DNA of 41,214 nt. Origin: DASQEH01 sp038239485 (lineage in GTDB: Bacteria > Actinomycetota > Actinomycetes > Propionibacteriales > Nocardioidaceae). The notes beneath the pieces were generated by a model that was not told where the DNA came from, did no database searches, and was given only the letters and a program-made list of their open reading frames with translations. The translations under genes and the position numbers were made by a program. The stretch covers positions 1 to 41,214 of the forward strand of contig JBBSET010000035.1 of NCBI GenBank assembly GCA_038239485.1, written 5' to 3'. Of the stretch, positions 32,707 through 40,724 are shown piece by piece (positions within the stretch are counted from its first letter, which is position 1; each line of letters starts with the position of its first letter).

Positions 32707-32728
32707 GCGTGGCCAGCTGCCCGGCGGT

Positions 32729-33661
32729 TCAGTAGTAGTAGGGATACCCCGACCAGTCGGCGGGGCGCTTCTCCAGGAAGGCGTCACGGCCCTCGATCGC
32801 CTCGTCCGTTCCGTACGCGAGCCGGGTCGCCTCGCCGGCGAAGAGCTGCTGGCCGACTAGCCCGTCGTCGACCAGGTTGAACGCGTACTTCAACATCCGC
32901 TGCGCGGTCGGCGACTTGGCGTTGATCGTGGCCGCCCACTCCAGCGCCACCGCCTCGAGCTCGGCGTGCGGCACGACGGCGTTCACCATACCCATCCGAT
33001 GGGCGGCCTCGGCGTCGTACTCATGGCCGAGGAAGAAGATCTCGCGCGCGAACTTCTGGCCGACCTGACGAGCCAGGTACGCCGACCCGAACCCCCCGTC
33101 GAAGGACGCCACGTCGGCGTCAGTCTGCTTGAAACGGGCGTGCTCTGCCGACGCGAGCGTCAGGTCGGCGACGACGTGCAGGCTGTGGCCGCCGCCCGCT
33201 GCCCAGCCGGGTACGACGGCGATGACCACCTTCGGCATGAACCTGATCAGCCGCTGGCACTCCAGGATGTGCAGCCTTCCCAGCTTGGCCCGGTCGGCAC
33301 CGCGAGGTGAACCGGCCGAGCCCGCCGGCTCACCGGACGCGCCGTCGGCGTACTCGTACCCCGCCTTGCCCCGGATCCGCTGGTCGCCGCCGGAGCAGAA
33401 CGCCCACCCGCCGTCGCGCGAAGACGGCCCGTTCCCGGTGAGCAGCACGCATCCCACGTCGGCTGTCATCCTGGCGTCGTCGAGGCAGGCGTAGAGCTCG
33501 TCGACGGTTCGTGGCCGGAAGGCGTTGCGTACCTCGGGGCGGTCGAAGGCGATCCGGACGGTTCCCTGGTCGACGGCTCGGTGGTAGGTCACGTCGGTCA
33601 TGGCCTCGAAGCCGTCGACCGGCGCCCAGGCCGAGTCGTCGAAGAGGTCCGAGACGGTCAC
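32729..33661 (-). CDS. menB: 1,4-dihydroxy-2-naphthoyl-CoA synthase
   Basis: 310 residues from GTG 33661, sharing GTGA with the upstream GNAT stop. It is a crotonase-fold enzyme with WAFCSGGDQRIRG, GWAAGGGHSLHVVADL, ASFDGGFGSAYLAR and the typical C-terminus EKRPADWSGYPYYY, all diagnostic for MenB. It closes the second ring of the menaquinone headgroup. The about 25-residue N-terminal extension and inserted loop near 105-130 are usual in actinobacteria. No other men gene is in the window. Confidence 0.95.
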   Translation of the reverse strand: MTVSDLFDDSAWAPVDGFEAMTDVTYHRAVDQGTVRIAFDRPEVRNAFRPRTVDELYACLDDARMTADVGCVLLTGNGPSSRDGGWAFCSGGDQRIRGKAGYEYADGASGEPAGSAGSPRGADRAKLGRLHILECQRLIRFMPKVVIAVVPGWAAGGGHSLHVVADLTLASAEHARFKQTDADVASFDGGFGSAYLARQVGQKFAREIFFLGHEYDAEAAHRMGMVNAVVPHAELEAVALEWAATINAKSPTAQRMLKYAFNLVDDGLVGQQLFAGEATRLAYGTDEAIEGRDAFLEKRPADWSGYPYYY

Positions 33662-34230
33662 GTGGCCGAGCCTATCCAGCGGCCCATCACCGCCACGTCG
33701 GGCGTCAGGTTCCCCAGCTTGCGCCAGTCGCGGGAGTGGTACAGCGACACCGCCGGGCTCTCGCGGTCGTCGGTACCCAGCAGCGCCCGCCGATCCTCCG
33801 TGCCCGCCACCAGCTCATCGTGCAGCCGCAGCCCGATCCGCCGACGGCGGTGTCCGGGCAGGACACCCAGCTCGACGAACTCGAAGTGCCCGCCCACCCA
33901 GACGTCGGCGACATCCGCCGGTAGGGCAGCCGCCACCTTCGCCGGCCACCACTGGCCGCGCTCGCCGACATAGCCGTAGGCGAACCCGACCAGCACGCCG
34001 CCCAGCCCCCCGCCCAGACCGCCCCCGACAAGACCGCCACCACCGGCCGCATCGTCGTCCACCGCAGCAGCGAGCCGGAACCCCTCGCGGGCACAGTGGC
34101 GGTCGAAGGCGCCCGTGCGCCACGAGCGCTCACCCCCGGCAGCGCCGAAGACGGCGTCGTAGACCGCGTAGACGGCGCTGGCCCGATCCTGGGCCTGGGC
34201 GGCCGTCCACAACCCGACCGTCAGCGTCAT
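33658..34230 (-). CDS. GNAT-type acetyltransferase
   Basis: 190 residues from ATG 34230 in ATGA with the permease stop; the open frame extends upstream but is antisense-like there. GHFEFVELGVLPGHRRRRIGLRLHDELV contains the acetyl-CoA loop (GHRRRRIG), and SLYHSRDWRKLG is the usual later GNAT strand. An unusual glycine-rich insertion (AAGGGGLVGGGLGGGLGG, about 75-92) lies before the central strands. The acceptor is unknown. It lies between permease and menB with overlaps on both sides. Confidence 0.83.
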   Translation of the reverse strand: MTLTVGLWTAAQAQDRASAVYAVYDAVFGAAGGERSWRTGAFDRHCAREGFRLAAAVDDDAAGGGGLVGGGLGGGLGGVLVGFAYGYVGERGQWWPAKVAAALPADVADVWVGGHFEFVELGVLPGHRRRRIGLRLHDELVAGTEDRRALLGTDDRESPAVSLYHSRDWRKLGNLTPDVAVMGRWIGSAT

Positions 34231-35720
34231 CTGCCGTGTGCCGACACCATCTCCCCGGCGACCGACTCCTGCTCGCGTACCCGCCCACGGCACAGCACCA
34301 GGTAGCCGACGAACGACACCACGAAGGCGAACGCGACGCCGAGGTTGGCCCCGGACCAAGTGCCCGTCTTGCCACCGAGTCCGAACGGCTCCAGCAGATA
34401 CCCCTCCCAGGTGAACCCCTTGGAGAAGCTGACCACGAGGCCCCAGCCGATGACGGTCGTAGCGATCATCAGGACGAGGGGCACCGGGTTGACGGACCCG
34501 TAGCGGCCGCTCGGGTCGAAGAGGGCGGCCTGGTCGTAGTCGCGTCTGCGCAGGGCGAGATCGGCCAAGAAGATGCCACACCATGAGGTGATGGGCACTC
34601 CCAGCGTGATCAGGAAGCCCTCGAACGGCCCGAGGAAGTCCTGCGCCACCCACACGACGTAGATGGCGCCGCACACCATCAGCACGCCGTCGAGCAGCGC
34701 CGCCCCCCAACGAGGCAGCGGTACTCCCAGCGTCAGCAGGGTCAGCCCGGACGAGTAGATGTCGAGCACGGCACCGGCGATCAGGCCGGCGACCACGACG
34801 ACCGCGTAGATGAGCAGGAACCAGTTCGGCAGCAGCTCGGCGAGGGTGCCCAGCGGGTCGCTGCCGATCTTGTCGATCAGGTCCGGCCGCGACCCGATCA
34901 GCAGCAGGCCGTAGACCAGCAGGATCACCGGAGCGATCGCGCCGCCGAACGTCGTCCAGCCGACGACAGCCCCGCTCGACGCCCGCCGCGGCAGGTATCG
35001 GGAGTAGTCCGCCGCCGAGTTGACCCAGGACAGTCCGAACGCCGTCGCCATCAGGACGAGGGCTCCGACGGCGCCGCTGAGCTGGCCGGACGGCGTGGAG
35101 GTGGCCTTCGACAGGTCGATCTTGTCGACTGTCAGCGCCATGTACGCAACGGTCATCACCACGGTCGCGTAGGTCAGCCACCTCTGCAGGCGCATGATGA
35201 CGTCGAAGCCGAGGACGCCCGCAAGCACGATCAGGCCCGCCGTGACCAGGAAGGCCAGCACCTTCGTGACATCGCCGGAGCTCCAGCCGAGCTGCTTGAA
35301 GATGGTCGCCGTGGCGAGCGTCGAGAGCGCGACCAAGACGGTCTCCCAGCCGATGAGGAGCAGGTACGACACCAGGCTGGGCAAGGCGTTGCCGCGCACG
35401 CCGAAGGCGGCCCGCGACAGGGCCATCGTCGGCGCTGAGCCTCGCTTGCCGGCGAGCGACACCAGGCCGACGAGCAGGAAGGACAGCACCGTGCCGACGA
35501 CGGCGGCGATCAACGCCTGCCAGAACGACAGCCCGAAGTAGAGCACGAAGGCCGCGTACGACAGGCCGAGGACCGAGATGTTGGAGGCGCACCAGGGCCA
35601 GAACAGGTCGCGCGGCTCGCCTCGACGCTCACCCTCGGCGATGACGTTGATGCCGTTCTGCTCGATCGACAGTGCGCCGGTCGTCGGCACGGCGACAGGC
35701 ACCTTGCTCTTCGTGCTCAT
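34227..35720 (-). CDS. NCS1-family cytosine/purine permease
   Basis: 497 residues; GGAAGGA lies just before ATG 35720. Twelve membrane segments and the family segments FWPWCASNISVLGLSY, SWVNSAADYSRYLP and ITSWCGIFLADL place it in the nucleobase:cation symporter-1 family (cytosine, purines, allantoin or thiamine-like substrates). It probably imports a nucleobase-like compound with protons or sodium. It is followed directly by the GNAT and menB genes, whose link to transport is unclear. Confidence 0.92.
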   Translation of the reverse strand: MSTKSKVPVAVPTTGALSIEQNGINVIAEGERRGEPRDLFWPWCASNISVLGLSYAAFVLYFGLSFWQALIAAVVGTVLSFLLVGLVSLAGKRGSAPTMALSRAAFGVRGNALPSLVSYLLLIGWETVLVALSTLATATIFKQLGWSSGDVTKVLAFLVTAGLIVLAGVLGFDVIMRLQRWLTYATVVMTVAYMALTVDKIDLSKATSTPSGQLSGAVGALVLMATAFGLSWVNSAADYSRYLPRRASSGAVVGWTTFGGAIAPVILLVYGLLLIGSRPDLIDKIGSDPLGTLAELLPNWFLLIYAVVVVAGLIAGAVLDIYSSGLTLLTLGVPLPRWGAALLDGVLMVCGAIYVVWVAQDFLGPFEGFLITLGVPITSWCGIFLADLALRRRDYDQAALFDPSGRYGSVNPVPLVLMIATTVIGWGLVVSFSKGFTWEGYLLEPFGLGGKTGTWSGANLGVAFAFVVSFVGYLVLCRGRVREQESVAGEMVSAHGR

Positions 35721-35781
35721 GACAGTCCTTCCGCCCTCTGGCCCCGATATGCGGGCAGCCTAGTGCGGTCAGGCTATGCCG

Positions 35782-36441
35782 TCAGGACAGTGCTTCCACG
35801 GTGGTCTCGATCGACGATGCCAGGGTGACCAGGTGGTTCAGCCGAGCAAGCTCCGAGTCGAGGATCTCCGGCCCGCCGTGGCGCCCGAACATCACGATCC
35901 GGTTGCTCGAGCCCGCCGGTGCCGCCGCCACCTCGGTATCGGCCCAGCCCTCCCAAGCCGCGTCGACGAGCGGCCGCCGGGCCTTGTCCATCGGGAACCA
36001 CGCCCCGATGGTGGCCGGGAGGTCCGGGGCGCTCGACGTGGCAGCCAGGCGGACCGCGCGGTCGCCGGTATGACCGATCACCATCGCCCAGTCACTGCGA
36101 AAGGTGTGCGGGAGGATCTCGGCCAGCAGGTGCATCGCCCGGGCCGGGTCCTCCGTGATCACCTCGATCGCCTCGAGGTCGTGATGCAGGCTGCCGCCTG
36201 CGGCGTACCGCGACACCCACAGGACATGCACGCCCTCGAGCCGCTGGACGGCGGAGACCACCATGTCGGGCAGCACACCGGGCGTGAAGTCCAGGAACAC
36301 GTCGTCGATGGCCGTCCCGTCGCCACGATGCTCGACGATCTCGATCGCCTCGATGTTGGCACCTGCGAGACCGAGCGCCGTAGCGACGGCACCCAGGGAC
36401 CCTGGGACGTCGGGCAGCGCGACCCGGAGTAGGTGACTCAT
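35782..36441 (-). CDS. ACT-domain protein
   Basis: 219 residues from ATG 36441, with GAGAGG nine bases upstream; ATG 36450 lies directly behind that site and is rejected. An ACT domain (about 1-75; LLRVALPDVPGSLGAVATALGLAGANIEAI) suggests binding of an amino acid or similar small effector. The C-terminal half (about 85-215) is unrecognised and has no active-site motif. It is probably a regulatory protein. It stands alone between the kinase and permease genes. Confidence 0.82.
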   Translation of the reverse strand: MSHLLRVALPDVPGSLGAVATALGLAGANIEAIEIVEHRGDGTAIDDVFLDFTPGVLPDMVVSAVQRLEGVHVLWVSRYAAGGSLHHDLEAIEVITEDPARAMHLLAEILPHTFRSDWAMVIGHTGDRAVRLAATSSAPDLPATIGAWFPMDKARRPLVDAAWEGWADTEVAAAPAGSSNRIVMFGRHGGPEILDSELARLNHLVTLASSIETTVEALS

Positions 36442-36500
36442 GCGGCCCATCCTCTCGGTCTCGTGTTACCCGGGTGTTTCTGCTCCCCGCGGGAGTACGG

Positions 36501-37454
36501 CTAAGGCGAGTCGGCCCTCGCCACCCTGGCCGTGTAGTCAGCCCGAGTGGGTGGGTCGGCGCCGTCTCGCTCGCAGGTCATCGCCGAGACGGTGATGGCC
36601 CGGTCGAGGACCGAGACCACGTCGTCGTCTGACAGCTTGGCAACCAGCCCGGGCCCGAGGGCGTGCAGGTCGGCGATGGCGGACAGCAGGCCGGACTCGA
36701 AGGCGTCGCCGGCGCCGATCGTGTCGGACACGTCGACCGGACTGCCGGCTCGCTCGACCCAGGAGTCCGAGGCGGTCACGGCGACACAGCCGTCAGCTCC
36801 GCGGGTCATGACCACCAGCTCCGGGCCCAGCGTCGACCACCGACGCAGGACGCTGTCGAGCGGCTGGTCCGGATACAGCCAGCCCAGGTCCTCGTCGCTG
36901 GCCTTGACGACGTGGGAGGCCGACACGAACGCCTCGACCCGACTCACGGCGTCGTCGCGGACCCCCACCAGCGCCGGCCGGACATTCGGGTCGAAGCTCA
37001 ACAACAAGCCGCCGGCGGCCCGCGACCGCTCCCACAGCGCGAGGACGGCGTCCGCGCCGGGCGGCAGAAAGGCGGCGACCGAGCCGGTGTGGACGGCGAG
37101 CGCGGCGGGCGGCAACCGGCTCAGCTCGGCGTCGCTCCAGCCCCAGTCGGCGGTTCCCTGCACATAGAACTCATAGGACGCCTGTCGCTTCTCGTCGAGC
37201 GACGCGAACGCCAGCGTCGTCGGGTCGTCGGTGACGACGCAGGAGTCGACATCGAGCCCGTTGCCCTCGATGTGGTCGCGCACGACGCCGCCGAGCGGGC
37301 CGTTGGACAACCGGGCCATCAGGGCGGTCGGGTGCCCGAGACGCTGCAGCCCGACGGCGATGTTGAGGGGACCGCCGCCCGGCTTCGCGACATAAGGGCC
37401 GCCCGGGACCGGCTGCACCATGTCCAGCAGCGCCTCACCGATGACTGCGAACAC
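36501..37454 (-). CDS. PfkB-family carbohydrate kinase (fructokinase-like)
   Basis: 317 residues from GTG 37454, with GGGAGGAC immediately upstream; a longer frame to 37508 is rejected. KPGGGPLNIAVGLQRLG and DTIGAGDAFESGLL are PfkB signatures 1 and 2, with the catalytic Asp in GAGD. The N-terminus VFAVIGEALLDM and FDPNVRP fit fructokinase-like enzymes. It phosphorylates a sugar with ATP; fructose is likely but not certain. No sugar transporter is beside it. Confidence 0.92.
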   Translation of the reverse strand: MFAVIGEALLDMVQPVPGGPYVAKPGGGPLNIAVGLQRLGHPTALMARLSNGPLGGVVRDHIEGNGLDVDSCVVTDDPTTLAFASLDEKRQASYEFYVQGTADWGWSDAELSRLPPAALAVHTGSVAAFLPPGADAVLALWERSRAAGGLLLSFDPNVRPALVGVRDDAVSRVEAFVSASHVVKASDEDLGWLYPDQPLDSVLRRWSTLGPELVVMTRGADGCVAVTASDSWVERAGSPVDVSDTIGAGDAFESGLLSAIADLHALGPGLVAKLSDDDVVSVLDRAITVSAMTCERDGADPPTRADYTARVARADSP

Positions 37455-37530
37455 GTGTCCTCCCAGAGTCGTGGTGAGGGCAGTATGGCAAACCTGACGA
37501 GCGTCCACCGCGCTTCGAGTCCGGCTGCGT

Positions 37531-37536
37531 TACGGT
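37531..37536 (+). promoter_or_regulatory. -10 box, leaderless start at 37544
   Basis: TACGGT ends seven bases before GTG 37544 and overlaps the alternative GTG 37535. This supports the shorter protein. Confidence 0.5.
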
Positions 37537-37543
37537 GTGGTTC

Positions 37544-38329
37544 GTGCGAGACCTGACGTATCCACCGATCGTCGTCGCCGCCAAGGCAGCGGTGAAGGTG
37601 ATGGGCCTTGACCTGGAGCTGACGGGCAGCGAGCACATCCCCCGGCGCGGCGGCGCGGTGCTCGCCTTCAACCACATCAGCTACGTCGACTTCATCTTCG
37701 GCGGCTTCGCCACTCAACCGGCGAAGCGACGGGTTCGCTACATGGCCAAACGCGAGCTCTTCGACCACCGGCTCAGCGGACCGCTCATGCGGTCGCTGCA
37801 CCACATCGAGGTCGATCGCGACGACGGAGCGAAGTCCTACGACGTCGCCCTGGAGTACCTCGCCTCCGGCGAGCTGGTGGGACTGTTTCCCGAGGCGACG
37901 ATCAGCCGCAGCTTCGAGCTCAAGGACTTCAAGACCGGCACCGTCCGGATGGCAGCCAGAGCCGGCGTCCCCCTCATCCCGGTGATCCTGTGGGGTACCC
38001 AGCGCATCTACACCAAGGACCACCCCCGCGACCTGTCCCGCGGTAAGGCGATCACGCTGCACGTTGGCGCACCTGTCCCTCTCACCGGCACCGATCCGGT
38101 GGGCGACAACGCACGGCTGCGTGAGCAGATGACCGGCCTGCTCGACGAGGCGATCCTGAGCTATCCAGAGCACGAGGACGGGGCCTGGTGGGTGCCCCGC
38201 TCGTACGGCGGGTCGGCGCTGTCCAAGGAGGAGGCGAACAAGGTCGAGCGGGCCGAGGCGCGTGAGCGTGCCGAACGTCGTCGGGCCGAGCGACAGGCAG
38301 CCCGCGGCCGGTCGGACACCGCCGACTGA
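37544..38329 (+). CDS. 1-acyl-sn-glycerol-3-phosphate acyltransferase
   Basis: 261 residues from GTG 37544 (VRDLTYPPIVVAAKAAV), chosen for the leaderless promoter. The PlsC motifs are NHISYVD (His44, Asp49; HX4D), later FPEAT and PVILWGTQRI. It transfers an acyl chain to lysophosphatidic acid in membrane lipid synthesis. The last 40 residues are a charged Glu/Arg/Ala tail predicted to be helical. It is divergent from the kinase and upstream of the MMPL exporter. Confidence 0.93.
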   Translation: MRDLTYPPIVVAAKAAVKVMGLDLELTGSEHIPRRGGAVLAFNHISYVDFIFGGFATQPAKRRVRYMAKRELFDHRLSGPLMRSLHHIEVDRDDGAKSYDVALEYLASGELVGLFPEATISRSFELKDFKTGTVRMAARAGVPLIPVILWGTQRIYTKDHPRDLSRGKAITLHVGAPVPLTGTDPVGDNARLREQMTGLLDEAILSYPEHEDGAWWVPRSYGGSALSKEEANKVERAEARERAERRRAERQAARGRSDTAD

Positions 38330-38351
38330 CAGAATTGTCGTAGCGCCTCCG

Positions 38352-38357
38352 TAGAAT
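38352..38357 (+). promoter_or_regulatory. -10 box upstream of MMPL gene
   Basis: TAGAAT lies about 70 bases before the MMPL start; no good -35 box is at standard spacing. Confidence 0.4.
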
Positions 38358-38425
38358 CGGCGACAGACTGGATCAGGCCAGTCCGGTTTCGTGCTGAGCC
38401 TGCACTTCTGCGTCGGGAGCCCTTG

Positions 38426-40582
38426 GTGGAGCGACTAGCACTGTTTGTGATGCGGCATCGCCGCCTGGTCAGCCTCGGCTGGCTGGTGCTCTTCATCGCC
38501 GGCGGAGTGGCCGCGTCCGGTCTGAGCAGCCGGCTGACCGTCGACTTCTCCCTCCCCGGCCAGCCGGGATACCAGGCCGAGCAGCAGCTCAACAAGACGT
38601 TCGGTGTCAGCAGCGACGACACCTTCGTCGCTACCCTCACCGTGCCTGACGGGCAGACGGTCGCCGCTGACAAGAAGGCGGCCGCGGCCGTCTTCAGCTC
38701 GGTCCGCAAGGAGGTCCCGCAGGTCCGGGTGGTGGATCTTGCCAGCACGGGAGACCCGACCTTCGTCTCGGCCGATGGGAAGATGACATTCGCCCTGATC
38801 CAGGGCCCGCTGCCGCAGGGATTCGGGTCGGGCGCCCAGACGTTGATCGAACCGGTCCTGACGAAGGCCGCTGCGCAGCATCACCTGACCAGTGGGCTGA
38901 CGTCGTACCAGCTCCTCGCGGCCGGTGGAGACTCCGGCGGCCCGAGTGTGCTGGCAGAGACCCTGCTGGGCGCTGCCGGGGCGCTGCTGGTGCTCATCTT
39001 CGTCTTCGCGTCGTTCCTGGCGCTGTTGCCCCTGCTCATCGCCGCCGTGTCGATCCTGACGACGTTCCTGCTCGTCTTCGCCCTCACGACTATCACGGAC
39101 GTCTCGTTCGTGGTCCAGTTCCTGATCGCCCTGATCGGACTCGGCGTCGCCATCGACTACTCGTTGCTGGTCGTCTCTCGGTGGCGTGAGGAGCGGGCTC
39201 ACGGTCGTAGCAACGAGGACGCCGTCGTGATCGCCATGAAGACGGCCGGTCACGCGGTCCTCGCCTCCGGCGTCACGGTGGCCATCAGCCTGGTCGCGCT
39301 GGTCGTCGTCCCGGTGCCGTTCCTGCGCAGCATGGGACTTGGCGGGATGCTCATCCCCCTGGTCAGCGTTGCCGTGGTGCTGACGCTGCTGCCCGCAGTG
39401 CTGTCGAGCATCGGGCCGCGCGTGGACTGGCCCCGCGTCCGCCACGAGGCTGCCGCATCGCGCGGGTGGACGGCGTGGGCCCGCCTGATCGTCAGCAACC
39501 GGTTCGTGGCGGCTGGGGTGGCCCTGGTGCTGCTGGCGCTGTTGATCTCGCCGATCTTCGGCTTGAAGATCGGGCAGTCGGGGGTCGCGTCGCTCGCGAC
39601 CAGCGGGCCGCCGTACAACACCCTGCAGCAGGTTCGCTCCGGTGGTATCGGCGACGGCGTGCTCACGCCGATCGAGGTGATCGTTCCGCAGGGGCAGGGT
39701 GAGGCGGCGGCGAACGCAGCGAAGGGCGTCGACGGGATCATGACCGCGGATGCCGGCACGACCAGCGGTGGTCTGACCGTGGTCGACGTCGTCCCGGACG
39801 CGACCACCGTGGACAGCGCCGGGACGGGCGTCGTCGACGGTGTGCGCAATGCCGTCGAGGGCGCCACCACCGGAACGGTGCTCCTCACTGGCGCGGGCGC
39901 GACCGTCGAGGACTACTTCAGCGCCGTCTACGCGAAGTTCCCCTACGTGCTGGCCCTGATCGCGGTGATCACTTTTGTGCTGCTCGCGCGGACCTTCCGT
40001 TCGCTGGTGCTGCCGATCAAGGCGGTGCTGCTGAACCTGGTCTCGCTGACGGCTGTGTTCGGCGCGGTCGTCTTCTTCTGGCAGCGCGGTCACGGGTCGG
40101 GCCTCGTGTTCAACGTGTCGCCAACCGGTGCCATCACCTTCTGGCTGCCCGTCGTGATCTTCGCGTTCCTGTTCGGTCTGTCGATGGACTACGAAGTGTT
40201 CATCTTGGCCCGGATGCGGGAGGAGTACGACCACAGCCGCTCGACGCCGTCGGCGGTGATCACCGGGATCGGGCGGACCGGGCGGCTGGTCACGTCGGCT
40301 GCGCTCATCTTGTTCTTCGCCTTCGCCGCGCTCGCCTCGTCACCGGGCACCGACATCAAGGTGCTGGGCACGGCTCTCGGTGTGGGCATCCTCATCGACG
40401 CGACCGTCGTCAGGGCGTTACTCGTGCCCGCTTTGGTGAGCCTCTTCGGCAAATGGAACTGGTGGCTACCGGCCGGCCTGGCCCGGTTCCTGCGAGTGGA
40501 GCCGTCCCCTCTCATGGACGAGGTGCACGCCGTGCCGCCGAGAGTCACCGACACCGACCCCGAGCCTGTCGCAGCACCATGA
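38426..40582 (+). CDS. MMPL-family RND-type exporter
   Basis: 718 residues from GTG 38426; GGGAG is upstream, and a TTG at 38423 is rejected. It has two repeats of one membrane helix, a large extracytoplasmic loop and a five-helix bundle: FLIALIGLGVAIDYSLLVVSRWREE and VIFAFLFGLSMDYEVFILARMREEYD are the paired MMPL signatures carrying the proton-relay Asp-Tyr. It should export lipids or drugs using the proton gradient. It follows an acyltransferase gene on the same strand, so a lipid cargo is possible. The natural C-terminus is intact just before the IS110 element. Confidence 0.93.
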   Translation: MERLALFVMRHRRLVSLGWLVLFIAGGVAASGLSSRLTVDFSLPGQPGYQAEQQLNKTFGVSSDDTFVATLTVPDGQTVAADKKAAAAVFSSVRKEVPQVRVVDLASTGDPTFVSADGKMTFALIQGPLPQGFGSGAQTLIEPVLTKAAAQHHLTSGLTSYQLLAAGGDSGGPSVLAETLLGAAGALLVLIFVFASFLALLPLLIAAVSILTTFLLVFALTTITDVSFVVQFLIALIGLGVAIDYSLLVVSRWREERAHGRSNEDAVVIAMKTAGHAVLASGVTVAISLVALVVVPVPFLRSMGLGGMLIPLVSVAVVLTLLPAVLSSIGPRVDWPRVRHEAAASRGWTAWARLIVSNRFVAAGVALVLLALLISPIFGLKIGQSGVASLATSGPPYNTLQQVRSGGIGDGVLTPIEVIVPQGQGEAAANAAKGVDGIMTADAGTTSGGLTVVDVVPDATTVDSAGTGVVDGVRNAVEGATTGTVLLTGAGATVEDYFSAVYAKFPYVLALIAVITFVLLARTFRSLVLPIKAVLLNLVSLTAVFGAVVFFWQRGHGSGLVFNVSPTGAITFWLPVVIFAFLFGLSMDYEVFILARMREEYDHSRSTPSAVITGIGRTGRLVTSAALILFFAFAALASSPGTDIKVLGTALGVGILIDATVVRALLVPALVSLFGKWNWWLPAGLARFLRVEPSPLMDEVHAVPPRVTDTDPEPVAAP

Positions 40583-40583
40583 C

Positions 40584-40724
40584 ACCGTCGCCGGCTAGAC
40601 GGTATGGAGTGACCGCTCAGGACGGCTGAGGGGTTGCGGGCCGGGGCCTCGCTCACACATGTTCGTGGGTTACCGAGCAGGGGCCGCCTGCTCGGCCTAT
40701 CCAACAGTTGTGGGGAGGCCCCGG
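40584..40724 (+). ncRNA. Candidate IS110 bridge RNA region
   Basis: Hairpins in order: ACCGTC/GACGGT (40584-40589, 40598-40603), CTCAG/CTGAG (40616-40620, 40626-40630), then an outer 10-bp stem CCGGGGCCTC (40641-40650) with GAGGCCCCGG (40715-40724). Within it is a perfect 9-bp hairpin CCGAGCAGG/CCTGCTCGG (40673-40681, 40687-40695). The unpaired sides between outer and inner stem (22 and 19 bases) make an internal loop like the guide-bearing loops of IS110 bridge RNAs. The region lies upstream of the transposase, as in the IS110 group. The first hairpin could instead be an mmpL terminator. Confidence 0.55.

Noticed and set aside
31081..32787. N-terminal 569 residues of the open frame continuous with pntAA
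   Set aside because: Antisense to the M1 peptidase gene, and PntAA has its usual start at 31080.
34231..35592. Upstream extension of the GNAT frame
   Set aside because: Lies antiparallel-in-frame-shifted within the NCS1 permease gene on the same strand and has no protein-like composition; ATG 34230 gives a normal GNAT size.
36483..36495. CTCCC/GGGAG hairpin after the PfkB kinase gene
   Set aside because: Only 5 bp with a 3-base loop and no U-tract; too common by chance in this DNA.
38435..40234. 599-residue minus-strand frame
   Set aside because: Antisense to mmpL, extremely rich in Asp/Arg/His/Gln, no domain.
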